A stretch of DNA of 64,000 bases, from NCBI GenBank assembly GCA_023846275.1, contig CM043875.1, positions 16,096 to 80,095 on the forward strand, written 5' to 3'. Positions 39,372 through 55,101 of the stretch are shown here, in pieces (position 1 is the stretch's first letter; each line of letters opens with the position of its first letter). A program made the position numbers and the translations under genes. Below the pieces are notes generated by a model. It was given only the letters and a program-made list of their open reading frames with translations, searched no databases and had not been told where the DNA came from. This DNA is from Vanilla planifolia. Taxonomy: Eukaryota > Streptophyta > Magnoliopsida > Asparagales > Orchidaceae.

Positions 39372-41992
39372 GAAGATCCACTACAAATCTATAACATCTG
39401 ATATAAATTCAATAAATTAACAATGATTGCATGTTAACAATATATGAAAATATCAAAACATAACTCTTTTTAATATCTCATTTAAATTAAGTTATTAAAC
39501 TATGATAAAAATTTATTTTTCATAATTCTATTGTGCCAACCAAATCATAATCTAATAAAATTTAATTTAAACATTGGACAAAATAGACAAGAAAAGCAAC
39601 CAAAATATTACATAAATATCCACGTTATTTCTTTTATAATTTAATTCATTATATAGTCAATAAAAAAAATAACATGATAAAGGAAATCATATGAGCATCG
39701 ATTTCTTAAGATTATTTGGTTGATTTCGCAAATACGTTTATTTTAATTTAAATCTCAAAAAGAAAACGATACGCCTAATACCTTTCATAACTTTTTTTAA
39801 TAATTATTAATATTTTGTAAAAACATATCTTATAAATAAATATTATTTTTTTCTCTCCATCTTTTTATTCCTTCTATTTTTCTTTTAGATATAGCATAAA
39901 ACTATCACGTCCAAGCATACGCTTTAGTGAAGCATTGAAATTGCCTGAGTTTGAAGAAGTCTCTTAAATCAATAGCTTTCGATTTGGCGCAAGCGTGAAT
40001 AATGGTATACTACAAATAATAAACAATTCATTCATTTGAGAATTATCCAAATAATGTTCTAATTAATGTATGATTTAAAATTAATTAAAAAGTTATTAAC
40101 GAAGGCAACGCTTTCAACTCAACAGTCTTATTAACGTTGAAGCTGAAATACGAAATTATTGTTGTCATAAAATTTTCGACTTCACTTTGAAAAACTTAAT
40201 TCACTATATTAGTATAATTTTATTTGATGAAAGATTCATTTTGTTATTATTAAGTTCATGCTACATTTTAAAAATTTTATATAAATATTTTTTAAATCTT
40301 AATTATTTGGACATGAAAAGTACTTGTTAAAAAAAGAAATGAATGATATTTTTAACAATTAGACTTTCTTTTACTAAATTTAGTATTTTCCATGCATAAT
40401 TTAATATACAAATATTAATTTGTATTTATTTTATAATTTTTTTTAAAAATTTATTATAATTATCATTGAAATTGATTTAAAATTATTGTCATGCTTTGTT
40501 TCGTAATTAAAAAAAGACATTTTAGTCAACGATGCGCATATCTTCTTCTGGATTTCACACCAGAACTACAATCGTGTAAAACGATTTGTAACGACATTAA
40601 AGCGAGGCAAAAATCTCGAGTTAACGTCGCAGAATTTTTTCGAGAACAGATAATTATGAGGGTAATTAATTTAGTAATATGTATATAAAACATACTGTAC
40701 AAAAAAAAAGATACAAAGTAACAAAACTCTTAAAACATACAACTATTTTATTAATGTTTATCGATTATCGAACTATGCAAATAACTATTAAAAATAATTG
40801 TTCCTTTTACATATTTTCAACATCTCGATTTTTTTGTATGATAAAATTTTATTTTTTATTTTTCTTTTATTCTTATTATTTTTGCTGAAATAGATTTGAA
40901 TAAAATAAAATTGACATAAAATAACTTAAATTCTTAATTTTAAAAAATTAAAGTTTGAATCATATAAGTCGTCGTATTTAAAAATAATAATTCTTTTGAA
41001 ATTTATATAATTATTTTTTTGTTAATTTATATTATTTTAAAACTATATAAAATTAGCTTAATAAATAATTTAATAGTTTTAATCATGAGGTTCATGATTT
41101 AATATAAATATTTACATAAAACTCAAATCATTAATTTATTCATAAATAAGAGTTTACATTTATTTTAAAATTTCTTTTAAAAACTGACGCGTACTGTTTA
41201 TTTTTTTCAAAACCTCGGAAAAACAAAAAAAGAATTCGGACGGCTTTTTTTTTATTTTTGTCCGCACAATACATTTACAGCGTGATTATAGGATCTTCGG
41301 CATAAACGGCATTATGCGGACGCCGAAAATGGCCAAAATCCGTGAGCCAACACTCACGCTTTTCCAGCGAAATTGCCGAATCGGAAGGGGCGTTCTGATT
41401 TACAAGGTCGCATAGACATATTATGCGGAAACGGCAAAATAACGAAAGCGGAAAATATGCCACATTTTTTTATTATTGTCGGGATTAACGTAAAATGCGG
41501 ATAAATCTCGTAAATATTTGCCTGTTTTATTTTTTAAACATTTAGGATTTTGAGTAAGACGTTTCCTAAATTTTTTTTTTATTAGAAAGTATTAAAGCAA
41601 ACTAAAATATAATTTCTTATCAAAATTTTAAACATATAATATTTTTTTAAAATATATTATTTCAAAGTTATATAAAACTGTTATAGTCATTTATTAACTA
41701 TATTTTTTATTTTAAAATCCTAAATTTTATTTGTTGATCACGCAATAATAACTTAGTCTAGAAGGTTTAGAAAAGAATAAAATTATCAAATATCTAAATT
41801 TTTTCTCATAAATAATTATATAAAAATCAAAAAAGTTTAATTTGTTTTACAAATATAATTTAATATATATATATATATATATATTAATTCCTTATGCTAA
41901 AAATTAAAAATTACAATTTAACGATTTCTTATGGGTGACATATATAAATATATGTGTAATAAATAGGTTAAATATAAAATTTTTAAATTTAA
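39372..41992 (+). repeat. Satellite unit, copy 16 (B-prime/B transition)
   Basis: A 2621-bp copy. The first half matches 14 and 15 (TTTGGTTGATTTC, GATATAGC), while the end has AATGCGGATAAA, ATTAGAAAGT (a two-base deletion from ATTAGTAAAGT) and CTAAATTTTTTC like copies 18, 19 and 21. It is therefore a junction unit between the B-prime and B blocks. Confidence 0.95.
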
Positions 41993-44614
41993 GAAGATCC
42001 ACTACAAATCTATAACATCTGATATAAATTCAATAAATTAACAATGATTGCATGTTAACAATATATGAAAATATCAAAACATAACTCTTTTTAATATCTC
42101 ATTTAAATTAAGTTATTAAACTATGATAAAAATTTATTTTTCATAATTCTATTGTGCCAACCAAATCATAATCTAATAAAATTTAATTTAAACATTGGAC
42201 AAAATAGACAAGAAAAGCAACCAAAATATTACATAAATATCCACGTTATTTCTTTTATAATTTAATTCATTATATAGTCAATAAAAAAAATAACATGATA
42301 AAGGAAATCATATGAGCATCGATTTCCTAAGATTATTTGCTTGATTTCGCAAATACGTTTATTTTAATTTAAATCTCAAAAAGAAAACGATACGCCTAAT
42401 ACCTTTCATAACTTTTTTTAATAATTATTAATATTTTGTAAAAACATATCTTATAAATAAATATTATTTTTTTCTCTCCATCTTTTTATTCCTTCTATTT
42501 TTCTTTTAGAAATAGCATAAAACTATCACGTCCAAGCATACGCTTTAGTGAAGCATTGAAATTGCCTGAGTTTGAAGAAGTCTCTTAAATCAATAGCTTT
42601 CGATTTGGCGCAAGCGTGAATAATGGTATACTACAAATAATAAACAATTCATTCATTTGAGAATTATCCAAATAATGTTCTAATTAATGTATGATTTAAA
42701 ATTAATTAAAAAGTTATTAACGAAGGCAACGCTTTCAACTCAACAGTCTTATTAACGTTGAAGCTGAAATACGAAATTATTGTTGTCATAAAATTTTCGA
42801 CTTCACTTTGAAAAACTTAATTCACTATATTAGTATAATTTTATTTGATGAAAGATTCATTTTGTTATTATTAAGTTCATGCTACATTTTAAAAATTTTA
42901 TATAAATATTTTTTAAATCTTAATTATTTGGACATGAAAAGTACATGTTAAAAAAAGAAATGAATGATATTTTTAACAATTAGACTTTCTTTTACTAAAT
43001 TTAGTATTTTCCATGCATAATTTAATATACAAATATTAATTTGTATTTATTTTATAATTTTTTTTAAAAATTTATTATAATTATCATTGAAATTGATTTA
43101 AAATTATTGTCATGCTTTGTTTCGTAATTAAAAAAAGACATTTTAGTCAACGATGCGCATATCTTCTTCTGGATTTCACACCAGAACTACAATCGTGTAA
43201 AACGATTTGTAACGACATTAAAGCGAGGCAAAAATCTCGAGTTAACGTCGCAGAATTTTTTCGAGAACAGATAATTATGAGGGTAATTAATTTAGTAATA
43301 TGTATATAAAACATACTGTACAAAAAAAAAAGATACAAAGTAACAAAACTCTTAAAACATACAACTATTTTATTAATGTTTATTGATTATCGAACTATGC
43401 AAATAACTATTAAAAATAATTGTTCCTTTTACATATTTTCAACATCTCGATTTTTTTGTATGATAAAATCTATTTTTTATTTTTCTTTTATTCTTATTAT
43501 TTTTGCTGAAATAGATTTGAATAAAATAAAATTGACATAAAATAACTTAAATTCTTAATTTTAAAAAATTAAAGTTTGAATCATATAAGTCGTCGTATTT
43601 AAAAATAATAATTCTTTTGAAATTTATATAATTATTTTTTTGTTAATTTATATTATTTTAAAACTATATAAAATTAGCTTAATAAATAATTTAATAGTTT
43701 TAATCATGAGGTTCATGATTTAATATAAATATTTACATAAAACTCAAATCATTAATTTATTCATAAATAAGAGTTTACATTTATTTTAAAATTTCTTTTA
43801 AAAACTGACGCGTACTGTTTATTTTTTTCAAAACCTCGGAAAAACAAAAAAAGAATTCGGACGGCTTTTTTTTTATTTTTGTCCGCACAATACATTTACA
43901 GCGTGATTATAGGATCTTCGGCATAAACGGCATTATGCGGACGCCGAAAATGGCCAAAATCCGTGAGCCAACACTCACGCTTTTCCAGCGAAATTGCCGA
44001 ATCGGAAGGGGCGTTCTGATTTACAAGGTCGCATAGACATATTATGCGGAAACGGCAAAATAACGAAAGCGGAAAATATGCCACATTTTTTTATTATTGT
44101 CGGGATTAACGTAAAATGCCGATAAATCTCGTAAATATTTGCCTGTTTTATTTTTTAAACATTTAGGATTTTGAGTAAGACGTTTCCTAAATTTTTTTTT
44201 TATTAGTAAAGTATTAAAGCAAACTAAAATATAATTTCTTATCAAAATTTTAAACATATAATATTTTTTTAAAATATATTATTTCAAAGTTATATAAAAC
44301 TGTTATAGTCATTTATTAACTATATTTTTTATTTTAAAATCCTAAATTTTATTTGTTGATCACGCAATAATAACTTAGTCTAGAAGGTTTAGAAAAGAAT
44401 AAAATTATCAAATATCTAATTTTTTTCTCATAAATAATTATATAAAAATCAAAAAAGTTTAATTTGTTTTACAAATATAATTTAATATATATATATATAT
44501 ATATATTAATTCCTTATGCTAAAAATTAAAAATTACAATTTAACGATTTCTTATGGGTGACATATATAAATATATGTGTAATAAATAGGTTAAATATAAA
44601 ATTTTTAAATTTAA
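41993..44614 (+). repeat. Satellite unit, copy 17 (B type)
   Basis: A 2622-bp B copy. It begins the run with TTTCCTAAG that continues through copy 25. Its 3' part has AATGCCGATAAA, ATTAGTAAAGT and CTAATTTTTTTC, matching copies 14 and 15 rather than its neighbours 16 and 18. Confidence 0.95.
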
Positions 44615-47235
44615 GAAGATCCACTACAAATCTATAACATCTGATATAAATTCAATAAATTAACAATGATTGCATGTTAACAATATATGAAAATATCAAA
44701 ACATAACTCTTTTTAATATCTCATTTAAATTAAGTTATTAAACTATGATAAAAATTTATTTTTCATAATTCTATTGTGCCAACCAAATCATAATCTAATA
44801 AAATTTAATTTAAACATTGGACAAAATAGACAAGAAAAGCAACCAAAATATTACATAAATATCCACGTTATTTCTTTTATAATTTAATTCATTATATAGT
44901 CAATAAAAAAAATAACATGATAAAGGAAATCATATGAGCATCGATTTCCTAAGATTATTTGCTTGATTTCGCAAATACGTTTATTTTAATTTAAATCTCA
45001 AAAAGAAAACGATACGCCTAATACCTTTCATAACTTTTTTTAATAATTATTAATATTTTGTAAAAACATATCTTATAAATAAATATTATTTTTTTCTCTC
45101 CATCTTTTTATTCCTTCTATTTTTCTTTTAGAAATAGCATAAAACTATCACGTCCAAGCATACGCTTTAGTGAAGCATTGAAATTGCCTGAGTTTGAAGA
45201 AGTCTCTTAAATCAATAGCTTTCGATTTGGCGCAAGCGTGAATAATGGTATACTACAAATAATAAACAATTCATTCATTTGAGAATTATCCAAATAATGT
45301 TCTAATTAATGTATGATTTAAAATTAATTAAAAAGTTATTAACGAAGGCAACGCTTTCAACTCAACAGTCTTATTAACGTTGAAGCTGAAATACGAAATT
45401 ATTGTTGTCATAAAATTTTCGACTTCACTTTGAAAAACTTAATTCACTATATTAGTATAATTTTATTTGATGAAAGATTCATTTTGTTATTATTAAGTTC
45501 ATGCTACATTTTAAAAATTTTATATAAATATTTTTTAAATCTTAATTATTTGGACATGAAAAGTACATGTTAAAAAAAGAAATGAATGATATTTTTAACA
45601 ATTAGACTTTCTTTTACTAAATTTAGTATTTTCCATGCATAATTTAATATACAAATATTAATTTGTATTTATTTTATAATTTTTTTTAAAAATTTATTAT
45701 AATTATCATTGAAATTGATTTAAAATTATTGTCATGCTTTGTTTCGTAATTAAAAAAAGACATTTTAGTCAACGATGCGCATATCTTCTTCTGGATTTCA
45801 CACCAGAACTACAATCGTGTAAAACGATTTGTAACGACATTAAAGCGAGGCAAAAATCTCGAGTTAACGTCGCAGAATTTTTTCGAGAACAGATAATTAT
45901 GAGGGTAATTAATTTAGTAATATGTATATAAAACATACTGTACAAAAAAAAAAGATACAAAGTAACAAAACTCTTAAAACATACAACTATTTTATTAATG
46001 TTTATTGATTATCGAACTATGCAAATAACTATTAAAAATAATTGTTCCTTTTACATATTTTCAACATCTCGATTTTTTTGTATGATAAAATCTATTTTTT
46101 ATTTTTCTTTTATTCTTATTATTTTTGCTGAAATAGATTTGAATAAAATAAAATTGACATAAAATAACTTAAATTCTTAATTTTAAAAAATTAAAGTTTG
46201 AATCATATAAGTCGTCGTATTTAAAAATAATAATTCTTTTGAAATTTATATAATTATTTTTTTGTTAATTTATATTATTTTAAAACTATATAAAATTAGC
46301 TTAATAAATAATTTAATAGTTTTAATCATGAGGTTCATGATTTAATATAAATATTTACATAAAACTCAAATCATTAATTTATTCATAAATAAGAGTTTAC
46401 ATTTATTTTAAAATTTCTTTTAAAAACTGACGCGTACTGTTTATTTTTTTCAAAACCTCGGAAAAACAAAAAAAGAATTCGGACGGCTTTTTTTTTATTT
46501 TTGTCCGCACAATACATTTACAGCGTGATTATAGGATCTTCGGCATAAACGGCATTATGCGGACGCCGAAAATGGCCAAAATCCGTGAGCCAACACTCAC
46601 GCTTTTCCAGCGAAATTGCCGAATCGGAAGGGGCGTTCTGATTTACAAGGTCGCATAGACATATTATGCGGAAACGGCAAAATAACGAAAGCGGAAAATA
46701 TGCCACATTTTTTTATTATTGTCGGGATTAACGTAAAATGCGGATAAATCTCGTAAATATTTGCCTGTTTTATTTTTTAAACATTTAGGATTTTGAGTAA
46801 GACGTTTCCTAAATTTTTTTTTTATTAGAAAGTATTAAAGCAAACTAAAATATAATTTCTTATCAAAATTTTAAACATATAATATTTTTTTAAAATATAT
46901 TATTTCAAAGTTATATAAAACTGTTATAGTCATTTATTAACTATATTTTTTATTTTAAAATCCTAAATTTTATTTGTTGATCACGCAATAATAACTTAGT
47001 CTAGAAGGTTTAGAAAAGAATAAAATTATCAAATATCTAAATTTTTTCTCATAAATAATTATATAAAAATCAAAAAAGTTTAATTTGTTTTACAAATATA
47101 ATTTAATATATATATATATATATATATTAATTCCTTATGCTAAAAATTAAAAATTACAATTTAACGATTTCTTATGGGTGACATATATAAATATATGTGT
47201 AATAAATAGGTTAAATATAAAATTTTTAAATTTAA
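44615..47235 (+). repeat. Satellite unit, copy 18 (B type, TA deletion)
   Basis: A 2621-bp B copy with TTTCCTAAG, AATGCGGATAAA and the two-base deletion ATTAGAAAGT. Confidence 0.95.
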
Positions 47236-49856
47236 GAAGATCCACTACAAATCTATAACATCTGATATAAATTCAATAAATTAACAATGATTGCATGTTA
47301 ACAATATATGAAAATATCAAAACATAACTCTTTTTAATATCTCATTTAAATTAAGTTATTAAACTATGATAAAAATTTATTTTTCATAATTCTATTGTGC
47401 CAACCAAATCATAATCTAATAAAATTTAATTTAAACATTGGACAAAATAGACAAGAAAAGCAACCAAAATATTACATAAATATCCACGTTATTTCTTTTA
47501 TAATTTAATTCATTATATAGTCAATAAAAAAAATAACATGATAAAGGAAATCATATGAGCATCGATTTCCTAAGATTATTTGCTTGATTTCGCAAATACG
47601 TTTATTTTAATTTAAATCTCAAAAAGAAAACGATACGCCTAATACCTTTCATAACTTTTTTTAATAATTATTAATATTTTGTAAAAACATATCTTATAAA
47701 TAAATATTATTTTTTTCTCTCCATCTTTTTATTCCTTCTATTTTTCTTTTAGAAATAGCATAAAACTATCACGTCCAAGCATACGCTTTAGTGAAGCATT
47801 GAAATTGCCTGAGTTTGAAGAAGTCTCTTAAATCAATAGCTTTCGATTTGGCGCAAGCGTGAATAATGGTATACTACAAATAATAAACAATTCATTCATT
47901 TGAGAATTATCCAAATAATGTTCTAATTAATGTATGATTTAAAATTAATTAAAAAGTTATTAACGAAGGCAACGCTTTCAACTCAACAGTCTTATTAACG
48001 TTGAAGCTGAAATACGAAATTATTGTTGTCATAAAATTTTCGACTTCACTTTGAAAAACTTAATTCACTATATTAGTATAATTTTATTTGATGAAAGATT
48101 CATTTTGTTATTATTAAGTTCATGCTACATTTTAAAAATTTTATATAAATATTTTTTAAATCTTAATTATTTGGACATGAAAAGTACATGTTAAAAAAAG
48201 AAATGAATGATATTTTTAACAATTAGACTTTCTTTTACTAAATTTAGTATTTTCCATGCATAATTTAATATACAAATATTAATTTGTATTTATTTTATAA
48301 TTTTTTTTAAAAATTTATTATAATTATCATTGAAATTGATTTAAAATTATTGTCATGCTTTGTTTCGTAATTAAAAAAAGACATTTTAGTCAACGATGCG
48401 CATATCTTCTTCTGGATTTCACACCAGAACTACAATCGTGTAAAACGATTTGTAACGACATTAAAGCGAGGCAAAAATCTCGAGTTAACGTCGCAGAATT
48501 TTTTCGAGAACAGATAATTATGAGGGTAATTAATTTAGTAATATGTATATAAAACATACTGTACAAAAAAAAAAGATACAAAGTAACAAAACTCTTAAAA
48601 CATACAACTATTTTATTAATGTTTATTGATTATCGAACTATGCAAATAACTATTAAAAATAATTGTTCCTTTTACATATTTTCAACATCTCGATTTTTTT
48701 GTATGATAAAATCTATTTTTTATTTTTCTTTTATTCTTATTATTTTTGCTGAAATAGATTTGAATAAAATAAAATTGACATAAAATAACTTAAATTCTTA
48801 ATTTTAAAAAATTAAAGTTTGAATCATATAAGTCGTCGTATTTAAAAATAATAATTCTTTTGAAATTTATATAATTATTTTTTTGTTAATTTATATTATT
48901 TTAAAACTATATAAAATTAGCTTAATAAATAATTTAATAGTTTTAATCATGAGGTTCATGATTTAATATAAATATTTACATAAAACTCAAATCATTAATT
49001 TATTCATAAATAAGAGTTTACATTTATTTTAAAATTTCTTTTAAAAACTGACGCGTACTGTTTATTTTTTTCAAAACCTCGGAAAAACAAAAAAAGAATT
49101 CGGACGGCTTTTTTTTTATTTTTGTCCGCACAATACATTTACAGCGTGATTATAGGATCTTCGGCATAAACGGCATTATGCGGACGCCGAAAATGGCCAA
49201 AATCCGTGAGCCAACACTCACGCTTTTCCAGCGAAATTGCCGAATCGGAAGGGGCGTTCTGATTTACAAGGTCGCATAGACATATTATGCGGAAACGGCA
49301 AAATAACGAAAGCGGAAAATATGCCACATTTTTTTATTATTGTCGGGATTAACGTAAAATGCGGATAAATCTCGTAAATATTTGCCTGTTTTATTTTTTA
49401 AACATTTAGGATTTTGAGTAAGACGTTTCCTAAATTTTTTTTTTATTAGAAAGTATTAAAGCAAACTAAAATATAATTTCTTATCAAAATTTTAAACATA
49501 TAATATTTTTTTAAAATATATTATTTCAAAGTTATATAAAACTGTTATAGTCATTTATTAACTATATTTTTTATTTTAAAATCCTAAATTTTATTTGTTG
49601 ATCACGCAATAATAACTTAGTCTAGAAGGTTTAGAAAAGAATAAAATTATCAAATATCTAAATTTTTTCTCATAAATAATTATATAAAAATCAAAAAAGT
49701 TTAATTTGTTTTACAAATATAATTTAATATATATATATATATATATATTAATTCCTTATGCTAAAAATTAAAAATTACAATTTAACGATTTCTTATGGGT
49801 GACATATATAAATATATGTGTAATAAATAGGTTAAATATAAAATTTTTAAATTTAA
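47236..49856 (+). repeat. Satellite unit, copy 19 (B type, dimer element 1)
   Basis: A 2621-bp copy, matching 18 and 21 by eye (ATTTTCGACTTC, ATTAGAAAGT). With copy 20 it forms a two-unit block that recurs as 21-22. Confidence 0.95.
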
Positions 49857-52480
49857 GAAGATCCACTACAAATCTATAACATCTGATATAAATTCAATAA
49901 ATTAACAATGATTGCATGTTAACAATATATGAAAATATCAAAACATAACTCTTTTTAATATCTCATTTAAATTAAGTTATTAAACTATGATAAAAATTTA
50001 TTTTTCATAATTCTATTGTGCCAACCAAATCATAATCTAATAAAATTTAATTTAAACATTGGACAAAATAGACAAGAAAAGCAACCAAAATATTACATAA
50101 ATATCCACGTTATTTCTTTTATAATTTAATTCATTATATAGTCAATAAAAAAAATAACATGATAAAGGAAATCATATGAGCATCGATTTCCTAAGATTAT
50201 TTGCTTGATTTCGCAAATACGTTTATTTTAATTTAAATCTCAAAAAGAAAACGATACGCCTAATACCTTTCATAACTTTTTTTAATAATTATTAATATTT
50301 TGTAAAAACATATCTTATAAATAAATATTATTTTTTTCTCTCCATCTTTTTATTCCTTCTATTTTTCTTTTAGAAATAGCATAAAACTATCACGTCCAAG
50401 CATACGCTTTAGTGAAGCATTGAAATTGCCTGAGTTTGAAGAAGTCTCTTAAATCAATAGCTTTCGATTTGGCGCAAGCGTGAATAATGGTATACTACAA
50501 ATAATAAACAATTCATTCATTTGAGAATTATCCAAATAATGTTCTAATTAATGTATGATTTAAAATTAATTAAAAAGTTATTAACGAAGGCAACGCTTTC
50601 AACTCAACAGTCTTATTAACGTTGAAGCTGAAATACGAAATTATTGTTGTCATAAAATTTTCGGCTTCACTTTGAAAAACTTAATTCACTATATTAGTAT
50701 AATTTTATTTGATGAAAGATTCATTTTGTTATTATTAAGTTCATGCTACATTTTAAAAATTTTATATAAATATTTTTTAAATCTTAATTATTTGGACATG
50801 AAAAGTACATGTTAAAAAAAGAAATGAATGATATTTTTAACAATTAGACTTTCTTTTACTAAATTTAGTATTTTCCATGCATAATTTAATATACAAATAT
50901 TAATTTGTATTTATTTTATAATTTTTTTTAAAAATTTATTATAATTATCATTGAAATTGATTTAAAATTATTGTCATGCTTTGTTTCGTAATTAAAAAAA
51001 GACATTTTAGTCAACGATGCGCATATCTTCTTCTGGATTTCACACCAGAACTACAATCGTGTAAAACGATTTGTAACGACATTAAAGCGAGGCAAAAATC
51101 TCGAGTTAACGTCGCAGAATTTTTTCGAGAACAGATAATTATGAGGGTAATTAATTTAGTAATATGTATATAAAACATACTGTACAAAAAAAAAAGATAC
51201 AAAGTAACAAAACTCTTAAAACATACAACTATTTTATTAATGTTTATTGATTATCGAACTATGCAAATAACTATTAAAAATAATTGTTCCTTTTACATAT
51301 TTTCAACATCTCGATTTTTTTGTATGATAAAATCTATTTTTTATTTTTCTTTTATTCTTATTATTTTTGCTGAAATAGATTTGAATAAAATAAAATTGAC
51401 ATAAAATAACTTAAATTCTTAATTTTAAAAAATTAAAGTTTGAATCATATAAGTCGTCGTATTTAAAAATAATAATTCTTTTGAAATTTATATAATTATT
51501 TTTTTGTTAATTTATATTATTTTAAAACTATATAAAATTAGCTTAATAAATAATTTAATAGTTTTAATCATGAGGTTCATGATTTAATATAAATATTTAC
51601 ATAAAATTCAAAACATTAATTTATTCATAAATAAGAGTTTACATTTATTTTAAAATTTCTTTTAAAAACTGACGCGTACTGTTTATTTTTTTCAAAACCT
51701 CGGAAAAACAAAAAAAGAATTCGGACGGCTTTTTTTTTATTTTTGTCCGCACAATACATTTACAGCGTGATTATAGGATCTTCGGCATAAACGGCATTAT
51801 GCGGACGCCGAAAATGGCCAAAATCCGTGAGCCAACACTCACGCTTTTCCAGCGAAATTGCCGAATCGGAAGGGGCGTTCTGATTTACAAGGTCGCATAG
51901 ACATATTATGCGGAAACGGCAAAATAACGAAAGCGGAAAATATGCCACATTTTTTTATTATTGTCGGGATTAACGTAAAATGCGGATAAATCTCGTAAAT
52001 ATTTGCCTGTTTTATTTTTTAAACATTTAGGATTTTGAGTAAGACGTTTCCTAAATTTTTTTTTTATTAGTAAAGTATTAAAGCAAACTAAAATATAATT
52101 TCTTATCAAAATTTTAAACATATAATATTTTTTTAAAATATATTATTTCAAAGTTATATAAAACTGTTATAGTCATTTATTAACTATATTTTTTATTTTA
52201 AAATCCTAAATTTTATTTGTTGATCACGCAATAATAACTTAGTCTAGAAGGTTTAGAAAAGAATAAAATTATCAAATATCTAAATTTTTTCTCATAAATA
52301 ATTATATAAAAATCAAAAAAGTTTAATTTGTTTTACAAATATAATTTAATATATATATATATATATATATATTAATTCCTTATGCTAAAAATTAAAAATT
52401 ACAATTTAACGATTTCTTATGGGTGACATATATAAATATATGTGTAATAAATAGGTTAAATATAAAATTTTTAAATTTAA
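49857..52480 (+). repeat. Satellite unit, copy 20 (B type, dimer element 2)
   Basis: A 2624-bp copy with ATTTTCGGCTTC, AAAATTCAAAACATT and ATTAGTAAAGT, and TA repeated 11 times. The first two markers are shared with copies 22 and 23 but not with the neighbours 19 and 21. Confidence 0.95.
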
Positions 52481-55101
52481 GAAGATCCACTACAAATCTA
52501 TAACATCTGATATAAATTCAATAAATTAACAATGATTGCATGTTAACAATATATGAAAATATCAAAACATAACTCTTTTTAATATCTCATTTAAATTAAG
52601 TTATTAAACTATGATAAAAATTTATTTTTCATAATTCTATTGTGCCAACCAAATCATAATCTAATAAAATTTAATTTAAACATTGGACAAAATAGACAAG
52701 AAAAGCAACCAAAATATTACATAAATATCCACGTTATTTCTTTTATAATTTAATTCATTATATAGTCAATAAAAAAAATAACATGATAAAGGAAATCATA
52801 TGAGCATCGATTTCCTAAGATTATTTGCTTGATTTCGCAAATACGTTTATTTTAATTTAAATCTCAAAAAGAAAACGATACGCCTAATACCTTTCATAAC
52901 TTTTTTTAATAATTATTAATATTTTGTAAAAACATATCTTATAAATAAATATTATTTTTTTCTCTCCATCTTTTTATTCCTTCTATTTTTCTTTTAGAAA
53001 TAGCATAAAACTATCACGTCCAAGCATACGCTTTAGTGAAGCATTGAAATTGCCTGAGTTTGAAGAAGTCTCTTAAATCAATAGCTTTCGATTTGGCGCA
53101 AGCGTGAATAATGGTATACTACAAATAATAAACAATTCATTCATTTGAGAATTATCCAAATAATGTTCTAATTAATGTATGATTTAAAATTAATTAAAAA
53201 GTTATTAACGAAGGCAACGCTTTCAACTCAACAGTCTTATTAACGTTGAAGCTGAAATACGAAATTATTGTTGTCATAAAATTTTCGACTTCACTTTGAA
53301 AAACTTAATTCACTATATTAGTATAATTTTATTTGATGAAAGATTCATTTTGTTATTATTAAGTTCATGCTACATTTTAAAAATTTTATATAAATATTTT
53401 TTAAATCTTAATTATTTGGACATGAAAAGTACATGTTAAAAAAAGAAATGAATGATATTTTTAACAATTAGACTTTCTTTTACTAAATTTAGTATTTTCC
53501 ATGCATAATTTAATATACAAATATTAATTTGTATTTATTTTATAATTTTTTTTAAAAATTTATTATAATTATCATTGAAATTGATTTAAAATTATTGTCA
53601 TGCTTTGTTTCGTAATTAAAAAAAGACATTTTAGTCAACGATGCGCATATCTTCTTCTGGATTTCACACCAGAACTACAATCGTGTAAAACGATTTGTAA
53701 CGACATTAAAGCGAGGCAAAAATCTCGAGTTAACGTCGCAGAATTTTTTCGAGAACAGATAATTATGAGGGTAATTAATTTAGTAATATGTATATAAAAC
53801 ATACTGTACAAAAAAAAAAGATACAAAGTAACAAAACTCTTAAAACATACAACTATTTTATTAATGTTTATTGATTATCGAACTATGCAAATAACTATTA
53901 AAAATAATTGTTCCTTTTACATATTTTCAACATCTCGATTTTTTTGTATGATAAAATCTATTTTTTATTTTTCTTTTATTCTTATTATTTTTGCTGAAAT
54001 AGATTTGAATAAAATAAAATTGACATAAAATAACTTAAATTCTTAATTTTAAAAAATTAAAGTTTGAATCATATAAGTCGTCGTATTTAAAAATAATAAT
54101 TCTTTTGAAATTTATATAATTATTTTTTTGTTAATTTATATTATTTTAAAACTATATAAAATTAGCTTAATAAATAATTTAATAGTTTTAATCATGAGGT
54201 TCATGATTTAATATAAATATTTACATAAAACTCAAATCATTAATTTATTCATAAATAAGAGTTTACATTTATTTTAAAATTTCTTTTAAAAACTGACGCG
54301 TACTGTTTATTTTTTTCAAAACCTCGGAAAAACAAAAAAAGAATTCGGACGGCTTTTTTTTTATTTTTGTCCGCACAATACATTTACAGCGTGATTATAG
54401 GATCTTCGGCATAAACGGCATTATGCGGACGCCGAAAATGGCCAAAATCCGTGAGCCAACACTCACGCTTTTCCAGCGAAATTGCCGAATCGGAAGGGGC
54501 GTTCTGATTTACAAGGTCGCATAGACATATTATGCGGAAACGGCAAAATAACGAAAGCGGAAAATATGCCACATTTTTTTATTATTGTCGGGATTAACGT
54601 AAAATGCGGATAAATCTCGTAAATATTTGCCTGTTTTATTTTTTAAACATTTAGGATTTTGAGTAAGACGTTTCCTAAATTTTTTTTTTATTAGAAAGTA
54701 TTAAAGCAAACTAAAATATAATTTCTTATCAAAATTTTAAACATATAATATTTTTTTAAAATATATTATTTCAAAGTTATATAAAACTGTTATAGTCATT
54801 TATTAACTATATTTTTTATTTTAAAATCCTAAATTTTATTTGTTGATCACGCAATAATAACTTAGTCTAGAAGGTTTAGAAAAGAATAAAATTATCAAAT
54901 ATCTAAATTTTTTCTCATAAATAATTATATAAAAATCAAAAAAGTTTAATTTGTTTTACAAATATAATTTAATATATATATATATATATATATTAATTCC
55001 TTATGCTAAAAATTAAAAATTACAATTTAACGATTTCTTATGGGTGACATATATAAATATATGTGTAATAAATAGGTTAAATATAAAATTTTTAAATTTA
55101 A
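52481..55101 (+). repeat. Satellite unit, copy 21 (B type, dimer element 1)
   Basis: A 2621-bp copy with ATTTTCGACTTC, AAAACTCAAATCATT and ATTAGAAAGT, matching copy 19 two units upstream and differing from its neighbours 20 and 22. Confidence 0.95.
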
